This document shows, piece by piece, positions 8,285 through 20,352 of a DNA stretch of 43,113 nucleotides. Origin of the DNA: UBA4656 sp002405525 (GTDB taxonomy: Bacteria > Pseudomonadota > Gammaproteobacteria > Xanthomonadales > Ahniellaceae). The stretch covers positions 1-43,113 of the forward strand of contig DAIMGT010000028.1 in assembly GCA_036723735.1 (NCBI GenBank), in the 5' to 3' direction. Each line of letters begins with the position of its first letter. The stretch's first letter is position 1. The notes below the pieces were generated by a model. That model searched no databases. It saw only the letters and a program-made list of their open reading frames with translations, and was not told where the DNA came from. Both the position numbers and the translations under genes were made by a program.

Positions 8285-8986
8285 TCAACCCGGCACCGAC
8301 CAGTCGAAGCGGGCGAAGACCCGTCGCCACGCCGCGTCCGGCGGGGCCTCGACCGTGAGCGTTCGGCCGTCCGCCGGATGCGCGAACGACACCCGCCAGG
8401 CATGCAGCAGGAGACGGTGCACGCCGAGGAGGATGCGAAACAGGCGATTGTGGTCGCCGCGGCCATGCGTGGTATCGCCGAGCAGCGGGTGCGAGAGGTG
8501 GTGCAGATGGCGGCGGATTTGCTGGTGGCGGCCGGTTTCGGGGTGCAGTTCCAGCAGGGCGTAGCGCTGCTCCGGATAGCGCCCCATCGGCACCGCCAGC
8601 GTGCCGGTGGCGAGCGTGTGCCAGCGGGTGATCGAGGGCTTGGGGTCCGGATGGCCGGGCGCGTCCAGCGGGTGGTCGACCACGCCTTCCGGTGCCGGCC
8701 AGCCGCGACACACGCCGAGGTAGGTCTTGGCGACCGTGCGCTGCATGAACTGTGCGCCGAGCGTCGCCGCCACGTCCTTCCCGGCGGCGAGTACCAGCAC
8801 GCCGCTGGTCGCGCGATCGAGCCGGTGGGCGAGGTAGAGCATGCGCCCGGTCTGCTCGCGGATGCGATCGACGAGGTAATCATCGTCGCGGCCGACGAGG
8901 TGGCTGCGGTGCACGGCCAACCCGGCCGGCTTGTCGACCACGATGAGGGAATTGTCTTCGTACAGGATATGGAGAGGGACGGGCAC
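8285..8986 (-). CDS. RluA-family pseudouridine synthase, TruC-like
   Basis: A 233-residue pseudouridine synthase. The catalytic motif is LAHRLDRATSGVL, with Asp as nucleophile; the N-terminal ILYEDNSLIVVDKPAGLAVHRS and the C-terminal LHAWRVSFAHP are family landmarks. The short size without an S4 domain and the VHRS sequence resemble TruC, which modifies U65 of tRNAs, rather than RluC/RluD. No ATG is available near the conserved start; GTG at 8986 gives VPVPLHILYED and is the best choice. The frame extends further upstream without homology. Confidence 0.88.
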   Translation of the reverse strand: MPVPLHILYEDNSLIVVDKPAGLAVHRSHLVGRDDDYLVDRIREQTGRMLYLAHRLDRATSGVLVLAAGKDVAATLGAQFMQRTVAKTYLGVCRGWPAPEGVVDHPLDAPGHPDPKPSITRWHTLATGTLAVPMGRYPEQRYALLELHPETGRHQQIRRHLHHLSHPLLGDTTHGRGDHNRLFRILLGVHRLLLHAWRVSFAHPADGRTLTVEAPPDAAWRRVFARFDWSVPG

Positions 8987-9180
8987 GCGGCTTTGGTTCT
9001 TGGGACGAGAGTTCAGGGCCCGGGGAATCGTGCGCAGGGTAACGGGTTTAGGGTGTCGGGCGCGGGGTGCGAGCGCGGTGCCTTCGCCGGTCGCGTCCGC
9101 AGCCGCCGCAGCGAGCGTGCCACGATGCCATCGCCTTGCGACACCTGCACAGCCCTTCGGCTGGGTCCTGGGACCTCGCT

Positions 9181-9921
9181 TCAAGCGGCGGCCAACTCCC
9201 GTAACGTCTCCACCATCGCCTGTTCCAGTGAGCGGGTGGGGTCGTGCCGGATGGCGACGAGCTGCGGTTCGTCCCAGGTGCGCGCGCAGCGGCCTTCGAG
9301 CAGCAGTTGCGCGCGGGTAATGAAGCGCTCGGCCACTTCGAGCGCGTGGGTGGCGAGCAGCACCGCGCAGCCGCGCTCGCGGGTGAGCGTCACCAGGTGC
9401 TGCTTGATCGCCCAAGCGCTGACCGGGTCGAGCCCGTTCATGGGCTCGTCGAGCACGATCAGAGGCGGGTTGCCGATCAGCCCAAGCAGGATGCCGAGCT
9501 TCTGCCGCGTGCCCAGCGAGTACTCCTCGACCAGCCGGTCCAGCCAGGGCGCGAAGTTGAGCGCCTTCGCCAGTTCCAGGCTGTCCGCGGGCACCCCATC
9601 GATCCCGCGCACGCTCGCGAACAGCTTCAGGCACTGCCGGCCGGTCAGCGCGCCGGGCAGCAGTTCGGGATCGATGGCGAGCCCGAGCCGCGCCTTTGCG
9701 CCGACCGGATCGGCGCGCAGGTCCACGCCATCGATCAGGATGCGGCCCGTCTGCGGCGCCAGAATGCCGGTGAGGCTTCGCAGCAGGGTGGTTTTGCCCG
9801 ACCCGTTGGGGCCGATCAAGGCCATGAAGTCGCCGCGCGCGAGACGCAGGTCGACGCCGCGCAGCACCGGCTGGTCACCGTAGGCGTGGGCGAGGTTTTC
9901 GATCAGCAAGGCGTCGGTCAT
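9181..9921 (-). CDS. ABC transporter ATP-binding protein (ABC-2 export type)
   Basis: A 246-residue ATPase of the CcmA/YxlF drug- and antibiotic-export group. Walker A is GPNGSGKTTLL, the signature is the degenerate YSLGTRQKLGI and Walker B is LIVLDEPMNGLDP, with ATHALEVAERF carrying the switch histidine. The signature SLGTRQK is normal in this subgroup. Its ATG overlaps the stop of the upstream permease by 4 nt, so it forms a two-gene exporter with it. The cargo is unknown. Confidence 0.9.
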   Translation of the reverse strand: MTDALLIENLAHAYGDQPVLRGVDLRLARGDFMALIGPNGSGKTTLLRSLTGILAPQTGRILIDGVDLRADPVGAKARLGLAIDPELLPGALTGRQCLKLFASVRGIDGVPADSLELAKALNFAPWLDRLVEEYSLGTRQKLGILLGLIGNPPLIVLDEPMNGLDPVSAWAIKQHLVTLTRERGCAVLLATHALEVAERFITRAQLLLEGRCARTWDEPQLVAIRHDPTRSLEQAMVETLRELAAA

Positions 9922-11066
9922 GCTTCGCGATTGGCGGCAGTGAGGTGGTACGCGACGATGCCGGCCCACGCCAGCCCGGCCAGCGGCGGGAAGGCCTGCA
10001 CGGCGCCGACGATGAGTGCGGCATCGACCACAAGGCGCACGCCGACCTGCCGCGGCCGGCGGCGGCAGTGCCAGGCGACGGCGAGTTCGAGCACGCACCA
10101 GCCGAAGGCGATCAGCGGCCATCCGACCAGGAACAGGTTCGGCGCTTCCTGCAGTAGCAGCGCGAGCGTGCCCCAGGCCACGGCGACAGCCGCCGCCAGC
10201 AGCGGATAGCGCGCGGTGGCCGCGGCGAAGTCGCGGAAGCGCAGCGGCGTGGCGGCGGTCAGGCGCGCGGCAGCGACGATGGTCTCGCGCGCCATCGTCA
10301 TCGCGAGTCCGTACCAGACCAGCATGACGCCCATCAGCACCAGCCCGGCCAGCGACGGCAGGGTGATGCCGGCCGGAATCGCGAGGCCGCCGAGCAGGTA
10401 CTGCCACCAGCGGCCGCCGGTGCGGAAGCGACGCAAGGTCTCGATGCGCTGCCAGTGCGCGAACACCGGCAGGTGCGCGCGTTCCAGCGGCGGCAGTGGG
10501 AACAGCGGCAGGCCGTGGCCCCAGCGCCGGCCGGCGTGGTCGAGGTCGATGTCCCGCCGCAGCGCCAGCGCCAGCCCGAGCAGGCCGCCGCTGCCGAGGC
10601 CGAGCAGCGCGAGCAGGCGCGCGGCGGACAACCAACGCTCCGGGTTGCGCACCAGCGCGGCGGACGCCAGCAGCGCCGCGTCGGCGGCCAGCAGCAGCAG
10701 CGCGAGTTGCAGCACGCCCAGCAGCAGCAGGGTACGGGTGGTGCGCGCGCGCGAGATCGGCAGCGCCGCCCAGCAGCTCTCCGCGAGCTGCCGGCGCAGC
10801 AGCAGCAGCGGCGCGCGCTGCACCCAGAAGGCGAAAGCGGCGAGCGCGACACCGGTGGTCCAGGGCGAGCGCGCGGCGGATTCGATCGCAGCGGCGATCG
10901 GCTCGCCGGGCAGGCGCACGTAGACCATCCACGCGATGCCGGCGGCGGTGGTCCAGGCCAGCGCGATGAACAGCGCCTCCGCCGGTCGCGAACACTGCGC
11001 GCGCACGGCGTTGCGCAGGCCGAGCAGGGCCTGGTCCAGGATGGGGTGGAAGACCGCGGCGGTCAT
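9918..11066 (-). CDS. ABC-2 type membrane protein, partner of the preceding ATPase
   Basis: A 382-residue polytopic membrane protein with many leucine/alanine-rich helices and long basic loops. I do not recognise a named subfamily. Its 4-nt stop/start overlap with the ATPase gene at 9921 and its hydrophobicity make it the likely transmembrane subunit. Similar pairs occur in Lysobacter-type genomes as simply 'ABC transporter'. The start at 11066 gives MTAAVFHPILDQALLGLRNAVRA. It is divergent from the pmp3-like gene across 120 bp that must hold both promoters. Confidence 0.72.
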   Translation of the reverse strand: MTAAVFHPILDQALLGLRNAVRAQCSRPAEALFIALAWTTAAGIAWMVYVRLPGEPIAAAIESAARSPWTTGVALAAFAFWVQRAPLLLLRRQLAESCWAALPISRARTTRTLLLLGVLQLALLLLAADAALLASAALVRNPERWLSAARLLALLGLGSGGLLGLALALRRDIDLDHAGRRWGHGLPLFPLPPLERAHLPVFAHWQRIETLRRFRTGGRWWQYLLGGLAIPAGITLPSLAGLVLMGVMLVWYGLAMTMARETIVAAARLTAATPLRFRDFAAATARYPLLAAAVAVAWGTLALLLQEAPNLFLVGWPLIAFGWCVLELAVAWHCRRRPRQVGVRLVVDAALIVGAVQAFPPLAGLAWAGIVAYHLTAANREA

Positions 11067-11186
11067 CCGGCGATCCTAGCGTCGCCGTGGCGGGGCGCGG
11101 CAGGTCGAAAGTCACCCTTGGTTCGCGCGCGCAGGGCACCATCTTGCGTCGAGCGCGCAATCCCGCGCGCGGGGAGGATCCCGACC

Positions 11187-11381
11187 ATGCGCCTGCTGCT
11201 CGCCATCTTCCTGCCGCCAGTGGTGTTCTTCACCATCGGGCGTCCGTTCGCCGGCATCTTCTGCCTGATCCTGCAGATCACCCTGGTTGGCTGGATTCCG
11301 GCCGCGCTGTGGGCGGTGTACGCGCTCGGCCAGTACAGGACCGACCAGCGCATCGCAGGGGCGTTCGGCCAGCGGCGGTGA
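11187..11381 (+). CDS. YqaE/Pmp3 family small membrane protein
   Basis: A 64-residue hydrophobic peptide of the Pmp3/UPF0057 family: two helices, MRLLLAIFLPPVVFFTIG and FCLILQITLVGWIPAALWAVY, joined by GRPFAG. The family is induced by salt or osmotic stress and affects membrane potential in yeast and plants; the bacterial role is not well defined. A good ribosome-binding site (GGGGAGGA) precedes the ATG at 11187. The gene is short but complete. Confidence 0.9.
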   Translation: MRLLLAIFLPPVVFFTIGRPFAGIFCLILQITLVGWIPAALWAVYALGQYRTDQRIAGAFGQRR

Positions 11382-11453
11382 GACTTGCCATGCCGCGCCC
11401 GACGGGCCACGATGCCCGTCGGGCGCCGGCGATCCCGGCGCATGGAGCCCGAG

Positions 11454-12050
11454 ATGCGCGCCTTCATCCTCGTTGCCCTGCTGAGCCTCGCCATGGTTGC
11501 CGTCGCCCGCGCTGAGCCGCTGCCGGCGTCGGAGCGCATCCCGGTCGACCTGCGCCGCACCACCCTGGTGGTGCGCGACATCGAGGCCTCCTTGCCGTTG
11601 TACCGCGACGGGCTGGGCATGACGGTGATCTATGACCAGCGCATCGGCGGCGGCAGGAATCCGGACGGCTCCGAGAAGCCGGCCACCGTGCGCCTGGTGC
11701 TGCTGCGCGCCAACGACACCTTCATCGGCGCGCTCGGCCTGATGCAGCGGCTCGACATCCCCCCGCAGCCGGAGCCGGAGTTCGAGCGCGCGATGCCGGG
11801 CGATGCAATCCTGGTCTTCAACGCCAAGGACCTCGATGCGCGCTGGCCACGGATCAAGGCGCTGGCCGGCGTGCGCGTGCACACCGAGCCCAATCGCGTG
11901 GAGTACCCGGGTCCGAACGGGACCACCATCCCGGTGATGTTCACCGCAGTGTTCGATCCCGACGGCAACTTCATCGAGATCAACCAGCTGCTGGGGCAGG
12001 CGGCGGGCACGGCGCCGGCCGGGGATCGCACGCCGAAGAAGACCGACTGA
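11454..12050 (+). CDS. Secreted VOC/glyoxalase-fold protein
   Basis: A 198-residue protein with an N-terminal signal peptide (MRAFILVALLSLAMVAVARA, cleavage near residue 20) and one vicinal-oxygen-chelate fold. The repeats begin LRRTTLVVRDIEASLPLYRDGLGM and end FDPDGNFIEINQLL, with the usual terminal metal-ligand Glu. ATG 11454 is chosen over 11442 because GGAG lies 6 nt upstream. A periplasmic location is uncommon for VOC proteins, most of which are cytoplasmic. The reaction is not predictable. Confidence 0.85.
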   Translation: MRAFILVALLSLAMVAVARAEPLPASERIPVDLRRTTLVVRDIEASLPLYRDGLGMTVIYDQRIGGGRNPDGSEKPATVRLVLLRANDTFIGALGLMQRLDIPPQPEPEFERAMPGDAILVFNAKDLDARWPRIKALAGVRVHTEPNRVEYPGPNGTTIPVMFTAVFDPDGNFIEINQLLGQAAGTAPAGDRTPKKTD

Positions 12051-12197
12051 GCATGCGGTCGCGGGTGGCGAGTCCGCGAAGGCGCGCGGGCATTCGCGGG
12101 GATGGGCGGGGACCCGTCACGCCGCAGGCTTGCCCCCGAGGATGCCAGCGCGAATAGGGGCGGCCGGATCGCGCTGGTGGCGCGGCAACCCCCCCCC

Positions 12198-15542
<3,345 letters not shown>

Positions 15543-15594
15543 GATCGCACCTGTCATCGCATTGCGCGAGTCGCCCCGCCGCCCGGCGGCCCGG

Positions 15595-16845
15595 TCAGGC
15601 AGCGCCGGGTGGCCGTGCCAGCCGCAGCGACAGCCCGAGGGCGAGCGCCAGCAGGGTCGCCGCCATCAGGAACGGCGCGCCCGGCAGGTCGGCCCAGGCT
15701 TCGGGGCCGACGAAGCGGGCGAACGCGGCACCGAACAGCCATGGCCCGATGATCCCCGCCATGGCGGAAAGACTGGTCAACGCGCCCTGCAGCCGACCCT
15801 GCGCGGCGTCCGGCACGCGCATCGACACCAGGGCCTGCAGGGCCGGCGTGCCCAGCCCCCACAGGGCCAGCAGGGGCACGCTGAGCAGGAACAGCATGCC
15901 GCTGGGCGCAAGCCCCATCAGCGTGAAGCCGCCCAGGCCGCAGGCCAGCCCCCACAGCACCGCCCGCCGCTCGCCCCAGCGCCGTGCCACCGCGCCGGCC
16001 AGCACGCCGCGCACCGCCGCGTTGCAGCCGCCGATGGCGGCCAGCACCCAGCCCACCGTGGCCTCGCCCCAGCCGTAGCGATAGTCGGCGTACAGCACGA
16101 AGGTGGCGACCAGGGCGTAGTGCGCCAACGCGCCGAGGAACAGCAGCGAGGCCAGGCCGAGCACCTGCGGGTGGCCGCGCAGCAGGCCCAGCGCGCCGGC
16201 CGGGTTGGCGCGGCGCCAGTCGATGCGCGACGTGCGCCGTTCGCGCGGCAGCGATTCCGGCAGCACGAAGCAGCCGTAAAGGAAGTTGCACAGCGACAGC
16301 CCGGCGGCGACCCAGAACGGCGCGCGCAGGTCGATCTCGCCCAGCATTCCGCCGACCGCCGGGCCGGCCACGAAGCCGATGCCGAAGGCCGCGCCCAGCA
16401 GGCCGAAGGCGCGCGTGCGGCCCTCCGGCGGGGTGACATCGGCCAGGTAGGCGTTGGCCGTGCCCACGCTGGCGGCGGTGATGCCGCAGATGAGGCGGCC
16501 GAGGACCAGTACTGGCAGCGCATTCGCCAGCGCCATCAGCACGAAGTCCAGCCCCAGGCCGAGGTTCGACAGCAGGATCACCGGCCGCCGCCCGAAGCGA
16601 TCCGACAGTGCGCCCTGCAGCGGCGAGCACAGGAACTGCGCCACCGCGTACACCGTGCCGAACAGCCCTACCCAAAGCGCGGCCCGCGCGTAGTCGCCAC
16701 CGACGAAGCCGCGCACCAGCTGCGGCAGCACCGGCGTGATCACGCCGAACGCCAGCAGGTCCAGCACCACGGTCACGAAGACGAACACCACGGCGGCGCG
16801 GCGGCGCGGACGGTTCGGGGGATCGGGCGGGGCGGCGGAGTCCAA
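15595..16845 (-). CDS. MFS transporter, TetA-like drug efflux
   Basis: A 416-residue twelve-helix major facilitator. The loop 2-3 signature GALSDRFGRRPVILLS is that of DHA1 drug/proton antiporters, and ADVTPPEGRTRAFGLLGAAFGIGFVAGPAVGG is the motif region of tetracycline-efflux-like pumps. It aligns by eye with chromosomal TetA homologues annotated as 'TCR/Tet family MFS transporter'. Resistance should not be inferred without testing. The start at 16845 leaves a short basic N-terminus before helix 1. Confidence 0.88.
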   Translation of the reverse strand: MDSAAPPDPPNRPRRRAAVVFVFVTVVLDLLAFGVITPVLPQLVRGFVGGDYARAALWVGLFGTVYAVAQFLCSPLQGALSDRFGRRPVILLSNLGLGLDFVLMALANALPVLVLGRLICGITAASVGTANAYLADVTPPEGRTRAFGLLGAAFGIGFVAGPAVGGMLGEIDLRAPFWVAAGLSLCNFLYGCFVLPESLPRERRTSRIDWRRANPAGALGLLRGHPQVLGLASLLFLGALAHYALVATFVLYADYRYGWGEATVGWVLAAIGGCNAAVRGVLAGAVARRWGERRAVLWGLACGLGGFTLMGLAPSGMLFLLSVPLLALWGLGTPALQALVSMRVPDAAQGRLQGALTSLSAMAGIIGPWLFGAAFARFVGPEAWADLPGAPFLMAATLLALALGLSLRLARPPGAA

Positions 16846-17188
16846 GCGTGGCGCGCGGCGGCATGCGAAGCCGCGCAGGCTAGCATCCGGCGGGCACCGG
16901 CGCGGCTGGCATCACTGGCGTGGGGTGCAATCGGTGCAGCGTCGCACCGATCGAGAAGGGCCCGGGGTATCGGGGTATAGGGTATCGGGTCCAGTCGCAC
17001 CGGTGCCGGGCGACGTGGTGCGGCGCCTGCGCGCCGATCGGTTGTTGCGCGCGCGCGTGTTTTCGGTTCCGCATGCGCTCCGCGATGCAGAAGCAGTCAT
17101 CGCATCGGCGAGGACCGGTTTCTGGGCCCAGGGTCCTGAGCCCTGGGCCCTGCAGCCTCGAATCGATCGCGCCTCGCACCAGCCCGTA
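16846..17188. other. Intergenic region with two hairpins and a short GGGTAT iteration
   Basis: No gene is seen in these 343 bases between two minus-strand genes. It contains a perfect 8-bp hairpin ATCGGTGC/GCACCGAT (16930-16951, 6-nt loop), three iterations of GGGTAT with one- or two-base joints (16964-16985) and a perfect 10-bp hairpin GGGCCCAGGG/CCCTGGGCCC (17124-17150, 7-nt loop). The last lies 39 nt beyond the stop of the DUF4139 gene and may stop its transcript, but no T-run follows on that strand. Confidence 0.6.
17124..17150 (-). terminator. Possible terminator or RNA-stabilising hairpin after the DUF4139 gene
   Basis: Perfect 10-bp GC-rich inverted repeat with a 7-nt loop, 39 nt downstream of the stop at 17189. 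The absence of a U-run on the minus strand makes intrinsic termination weak; a stabilising 3' hairpin is as likely. Confidence 0.35.
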
Positions 17189-18685
17189 TCACCATTGATA
17201 CCGCACGGTGTAGGTCACCTTGCGCGTGCCATCGGCCGGAATGTCGACGATGAAGTCGGCGGTGGCGGCATCGCGCCGCTCGTGCGGCTGGCTCTGCTCG
17301 ACGATCGTCCAGTCGCTCCAGCGGTAGAGGTATTCGCGCACCACCACCCGCGCCGGCACCTTCTTGCGGTTGCGGACTTCGATCTCGAAGCGTTCGGTGA
17401 CGCGTCTGTTGCCCTCATCATGGGCGAAGGAGAGCTGCCTGCGTTCACCGACCACGTCGAAGGCCTCGCCGAGCTTGATGCGCAGGGTCTCGTTGCGCGG
17501 GGTGTGCTGGATCAGGTCCTCGCCGATGAACTCGAGTTCACCGTCGACGGACGCCTGGTTGACGCGTACGCGGCCGGCGGGCAGCGGCATGCCGAGGCGG
17601 TTGGCCTCCTTGTTGTCGAATTCGAGGAACGCGCCGACCGTGCCCTTGCCGGTCGCGCCGTAGCCCTGGTCGAGGATCGGCGCGCCCCAGTGGCGCCACG
17701 GCAGCGGCGAGGCCGTGAACACGAGCTGCCGACGGCAGGCGGCGCCGGCGGCGGCCGGGAAGAGTTCGAGCTGCTTGGTGGAGTTGTCGGGCAGGTCGGT
17801 GCGACGGCCGAGCGTATACAAGTGGTACTCGAACAACTGCGACTCCTGGAAGCCCTCGTCGACCATGGCTGCAGCCGGCATCGCCTGGAACTTCACCATC
17901 GGCATGGGCTGCGGCGCGGCCGGCGCGCGGTTGACCTCGCCGGCGACCAGCTTCAGCTTCGCGTTCGGGTACGACCCGCCGGTCTGGTTGACCACCGTCA
18001 CCCAGGCCGCGAGGTCCATCGTGCAGGCGTCTTCATCGCCCAGCAGGGTGACGTTGTAGTCCGCCCACCAGGTCATGCCCTGGGTCTGGTAGGCGACCTC
18101 GGCGTCGTGCGTGCCGCCGCGCCTGGCGTCCACCAGCCAGACCAGGGTGGGTTTGGTGATGAGGCCACCCGGCAGGCTGGGAAAGGCAACATTGCTCCAG
18201 GCGTTGAGCGTGAGCACCTCGCCTGTGGGCTTTTCGAGGATCAGCCCGCCGCTGGCCGACAGCAGGCGGCCGCTGACCCGCTCCAGGGTGTCGCCGCGCT
18301 GCTGTTCGACGGTGATGATCTCACCGATGTAGCGCGCGATGAGTTTTTCCTGGCTCACCAGGTCGAACTGGAAGTTCTGTTCGATCACCCGCGTACCGGC
18401 CGGATCGGTCTTCGAGGCGAACGAAACCGTGGTCGGATCGATGCGTTTGGCGACGTCGGTGAAGCGGACCGGCCCGGTGCCGCGCGGCACTTCCATCCGG
18501 CGCGCGTCGCGCACCAGGGCATAACCCGGCACCTGCATCCCGTAGTTGGCCAGCGCCTCGACCGAAATCTGCCCCGGCACCGCGGACGAGTAGACGGTGA
18601 GCGCGTAGTCCGGGGCGTCGGCGGCGTGGCTGCTCATGGCGGCGATTCCGAGGGCGAGGGCGGTGGCGAGGGGGGCGTGGCGCAT
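17189..18685 (-). CDS. DUF4139 domain-containing exported protein
   Basis: A 498-residue protein with signal peptide MRHAPLATALALGIAAMSSHA. The body matches DUF4139 proteins: a central region ITKPTLVWLVDARRGG, TWWADYNVTLLGD, WVTVVNQTGGSYPNAKLKLVAG and a C-terminal part with ARVVVREYLYRWSDWTIVEQS and IPADGTRKVTYTVRYQW. The fold is mostly beta; no catalytic motif is seen and the function of the family is unknown. AAGGA precedes the ATG at 18685. It is transcribed separately from the serine hydrolase gene upstream, from which it is separated by a REP-like hairpin. Confidence 0.85.
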   Translation of the reverse strand: MRHAPLATALALGIAAMSSHAADAPDYALTVYSSAVPGQISVEALANYGMQVPGYALVRDARRMEVPRGTGPVRFTDVAKRIDPTTVSFASKTDPAGTRVIEQNFQFDLVSQEKLIARYIGEIITVEQQRGDTLERVSGRLLSASGGLILEKPTGEVLTLNAWSNVAFPSLPGGLITKPTLVWLVDARRGGTHDAEVAYQTQGMTWWADYNVTLLGDEDACTMDLAAWVTVVNQTGGSYPNAKLKLVAGEVNRAPAAPQPMPMVKFQAMPAAAMVDEGFQESQLFEYHLYTLGRRTDLPDNSTKQLELFPAAAGAACRRQLVFTASPLPWRHWGAPILDQGYGATGKGTVGAFLEFDNKEANRLGMPLPAGRVRVNQASVDGELEFIGEDLIQHTPRNETLRIKLGEAFDVVGERRQLSFAHDEGNRRVTERFEIEVRNRKKVPARVVVREYLYRWSDWTIVEQSQPHERRDAATADFIVDIPADGTRKVTYTVRYQW

Positions 18686-18879
18686 GGTCGATCCTTGTCG
18701 AGGGTGCCGGACGTGGAACGCACGATAGCGCGCGGCGGGGTTGCGCTCACTGGGACCGCTGGCGAGCGGTTCAGGCCGGGTTGCCGCGACGGGGCGATCG
18801 TGTCGCACGCGGGATGCCCCATGAACGTCGCTTACGGTATGGGAGCGCTGCGTCCAGCAGCGCAGCAGGAATCCAGTCT

Positions 18880-18907
18880 TGCGGTCGCGCGCTTCGCTCG
18901 CTCCTAC
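18880..18907 (-). repeat. GTAG-headed REP-like hairpin overlapping a stop codon
   Basis: On the minus strand GTAGGAGCGAGCGAAGCGCG starts at 18907, with an imperfect GCGAGC/GCGCGC stem containing one A-G mismatch. The TAG stop codon of the serine hydrolase gene (18906-18904) is the TAG of the GTAG head, so insertion or conversion of the element may have set the end of that protein. Confidence 0.55.
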
Positions 18908-20352
18908 AACAGCAGCGCAAGCACGAGGCCGGTGAAGAGCAGGCCGGCGATCCGCAAGCCCGAGCGCCAGCCGCGGTCCACGCGCCAGGGCCAGGGCATG
19001 GCGCGGCGCGCCAGGTACAGCGCGCCCGCCGCGCAGGCGATCGCGGCCAACCGCCACGCCATCCAGGGCACGCGCGCGAAATCGCCCATGCGCTCCATCA
19101 GCAGCAGGATCACGCCCATCGACAGCGCGACGCCGAGCACATCGAGGCGGTCCGGCGCGCGCTGCCGGTGCCCCGCGGCATGCGCGTGCGCCCTCCCGGT
19201 CACCGCCAGCGGCAGGATAGTGGCCAGCAGCAGGCCGCCGAGGGTCACGAAGACGGACAGGATGCCGTTGGCCTGCGCGCGTGGCGCGGGCTGCGCCGGA
19301 TCCAGCAGGCGGCGCGCCAGCGCGTCGGCGTCGCCGACCGCGTTGGTCAGCACCACCAGGGCGATGCCTTCCGCCGGGACCAGCGCGAGGTGCGTGCGGA
19401 AGCCGCCGGTGCCGCCGTTGTGCCACCAGACCTCGCGCGGGCCGATCCGCGAGACGGCCCAGCCGAGCGCACCGCGGCGGCCCTGGGCCGCGTCGATCCC
19501 GACGCGCGGGCGCTGCGCGGCGCGCACCCAGGCTGGCGGGTCGCCGATCTGCGTCGAAGTGAAGGCCAGCAGCTGGTTCGCACTGGCCTGCAGTCCGCCG
19601 GCGGGGGCGTAGGCGTCGAGGTGCCAGGCCGGCGCCGGACGGAAGTTGGCGCGATGGCCCTGCACGAAGCGCGGATCGGACGGCGGCAGCGGCGCCAGCG
19701 GCCATGGGTCAAGGCCCAGCGGTTCGAAAACCCGGCGCCGCAGGGCGGTGGCGTAGTCGGCACCGAACCTGCGCGCCAGCAGTTGGCCGAGCAGGGCGAC
19801 CGCGAGGTTGGAATAGGCAAACTCGCCCCGCGGTCCGAGATCCTCATTGGACAGCGCGGCCACCGAGCGGAAGATCTCGTCGGCCGTGCTGTCGGCATAC
19901 GGATCGCGGCCGAAGGCGGCGCGCAGCAGCGGGCCGGCGTCCTTCGGCAGCCGCGGCAGGCCGCTGGCGTGGCTGGCCAGTTCGCCCAGCGTGATCGACG
20001 CCAGCGGTTCGCGCAGCGGGTGTTCCGGCGGGAACAGCGGCCCGATGAGCTGGTCCTCGGTGACTTCGCCTGCCTCGACCATGCGCGCGAGCAGCAGGGC
20101 GGTGAAGACCTTGCTGATCGAGCCGATCTCGAACACGCGGTCGCCGGGTGCGACCGGCGCACCGTCGTCGAGGCCGCGCGCGACGATCCGCGTGCGCCCG
20201 CCCTCCAGCACGCCGACGACCACCGCCGGCGCCTGCTTCGCGTCGGCGACGTAGGCGCGCAGCTCGGTCGCGATCGTCGCGTCGTCGGGCAGGGCCGCGT
20301 GCGCGCCCGCGGCGGGAAGCAGCAGGCAGAGGACGAGGGCGGGCGGGCGCAT
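18904..20352 (-). CDS. Beta-lactamase-fold serine hydrolase with C-terminal membrane domain
   Basis: A 482-residue protein: signal peptide (MRPPALVLCLLLPAAGAHA), a class C beta-lactamase/esterase-like domain with the SISK tetrad (EIGSISKVFTALLLARMVEAG, about residue 75), a YSN motif (GEFAYSNLAVALLG) and HNGGTGGF in place of KTG, then about four membrane helices (from about residue 365). This arrangement is common in the serine hydrolase family annotated as AmpC-like or D-aminopeptidase-like; true beta-lactamase activity is unlikely to be its main role. Its ATG overlaps the upstream stop by one base (TGATG), continuing the coupled gene chain. Confidence 0.87.
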   Translation of the reverse strand: MRPPALVLCLLLPAAGAHAALPDDATIATELRAYVADAKQAPAVVVGVLEGGRTRIVARGLDDGAPVAPGDRVFEIGSISKVFTALLLARMVEAGEVTEDQLIGPLFPPEHPLREPLASITLGELASHASGLPRLPKDAGPLLRAAFGRDPYADSTADEIFRSVAALSNEDLGPRGEFAYSNLAVALLGQLLARRFGADYATALRRRVFEPLGLDPWPLAPLPPSDPRFVQGHRANFRPAPAWHLDAYAPAGGLQASANQLLAFTSTQIGDPPAWVRAAQRPRVGIDAAQGRRGALGWAVSRIGPREVWWHNGGTGGFRTHLALVPAEGIALVVLTNAVGDADALARRLLDPAQPAPRAQANGILSVFVTLGGLLLATILPLAVTGRAHAHAAGHRQRAPDRLDVLGVALSMGVILLLMERMGDFARVPWMAWRLAAIACAAGALYLARRAMPWPWRVDRGWRSGLRIAGLLFTGLVLALLL

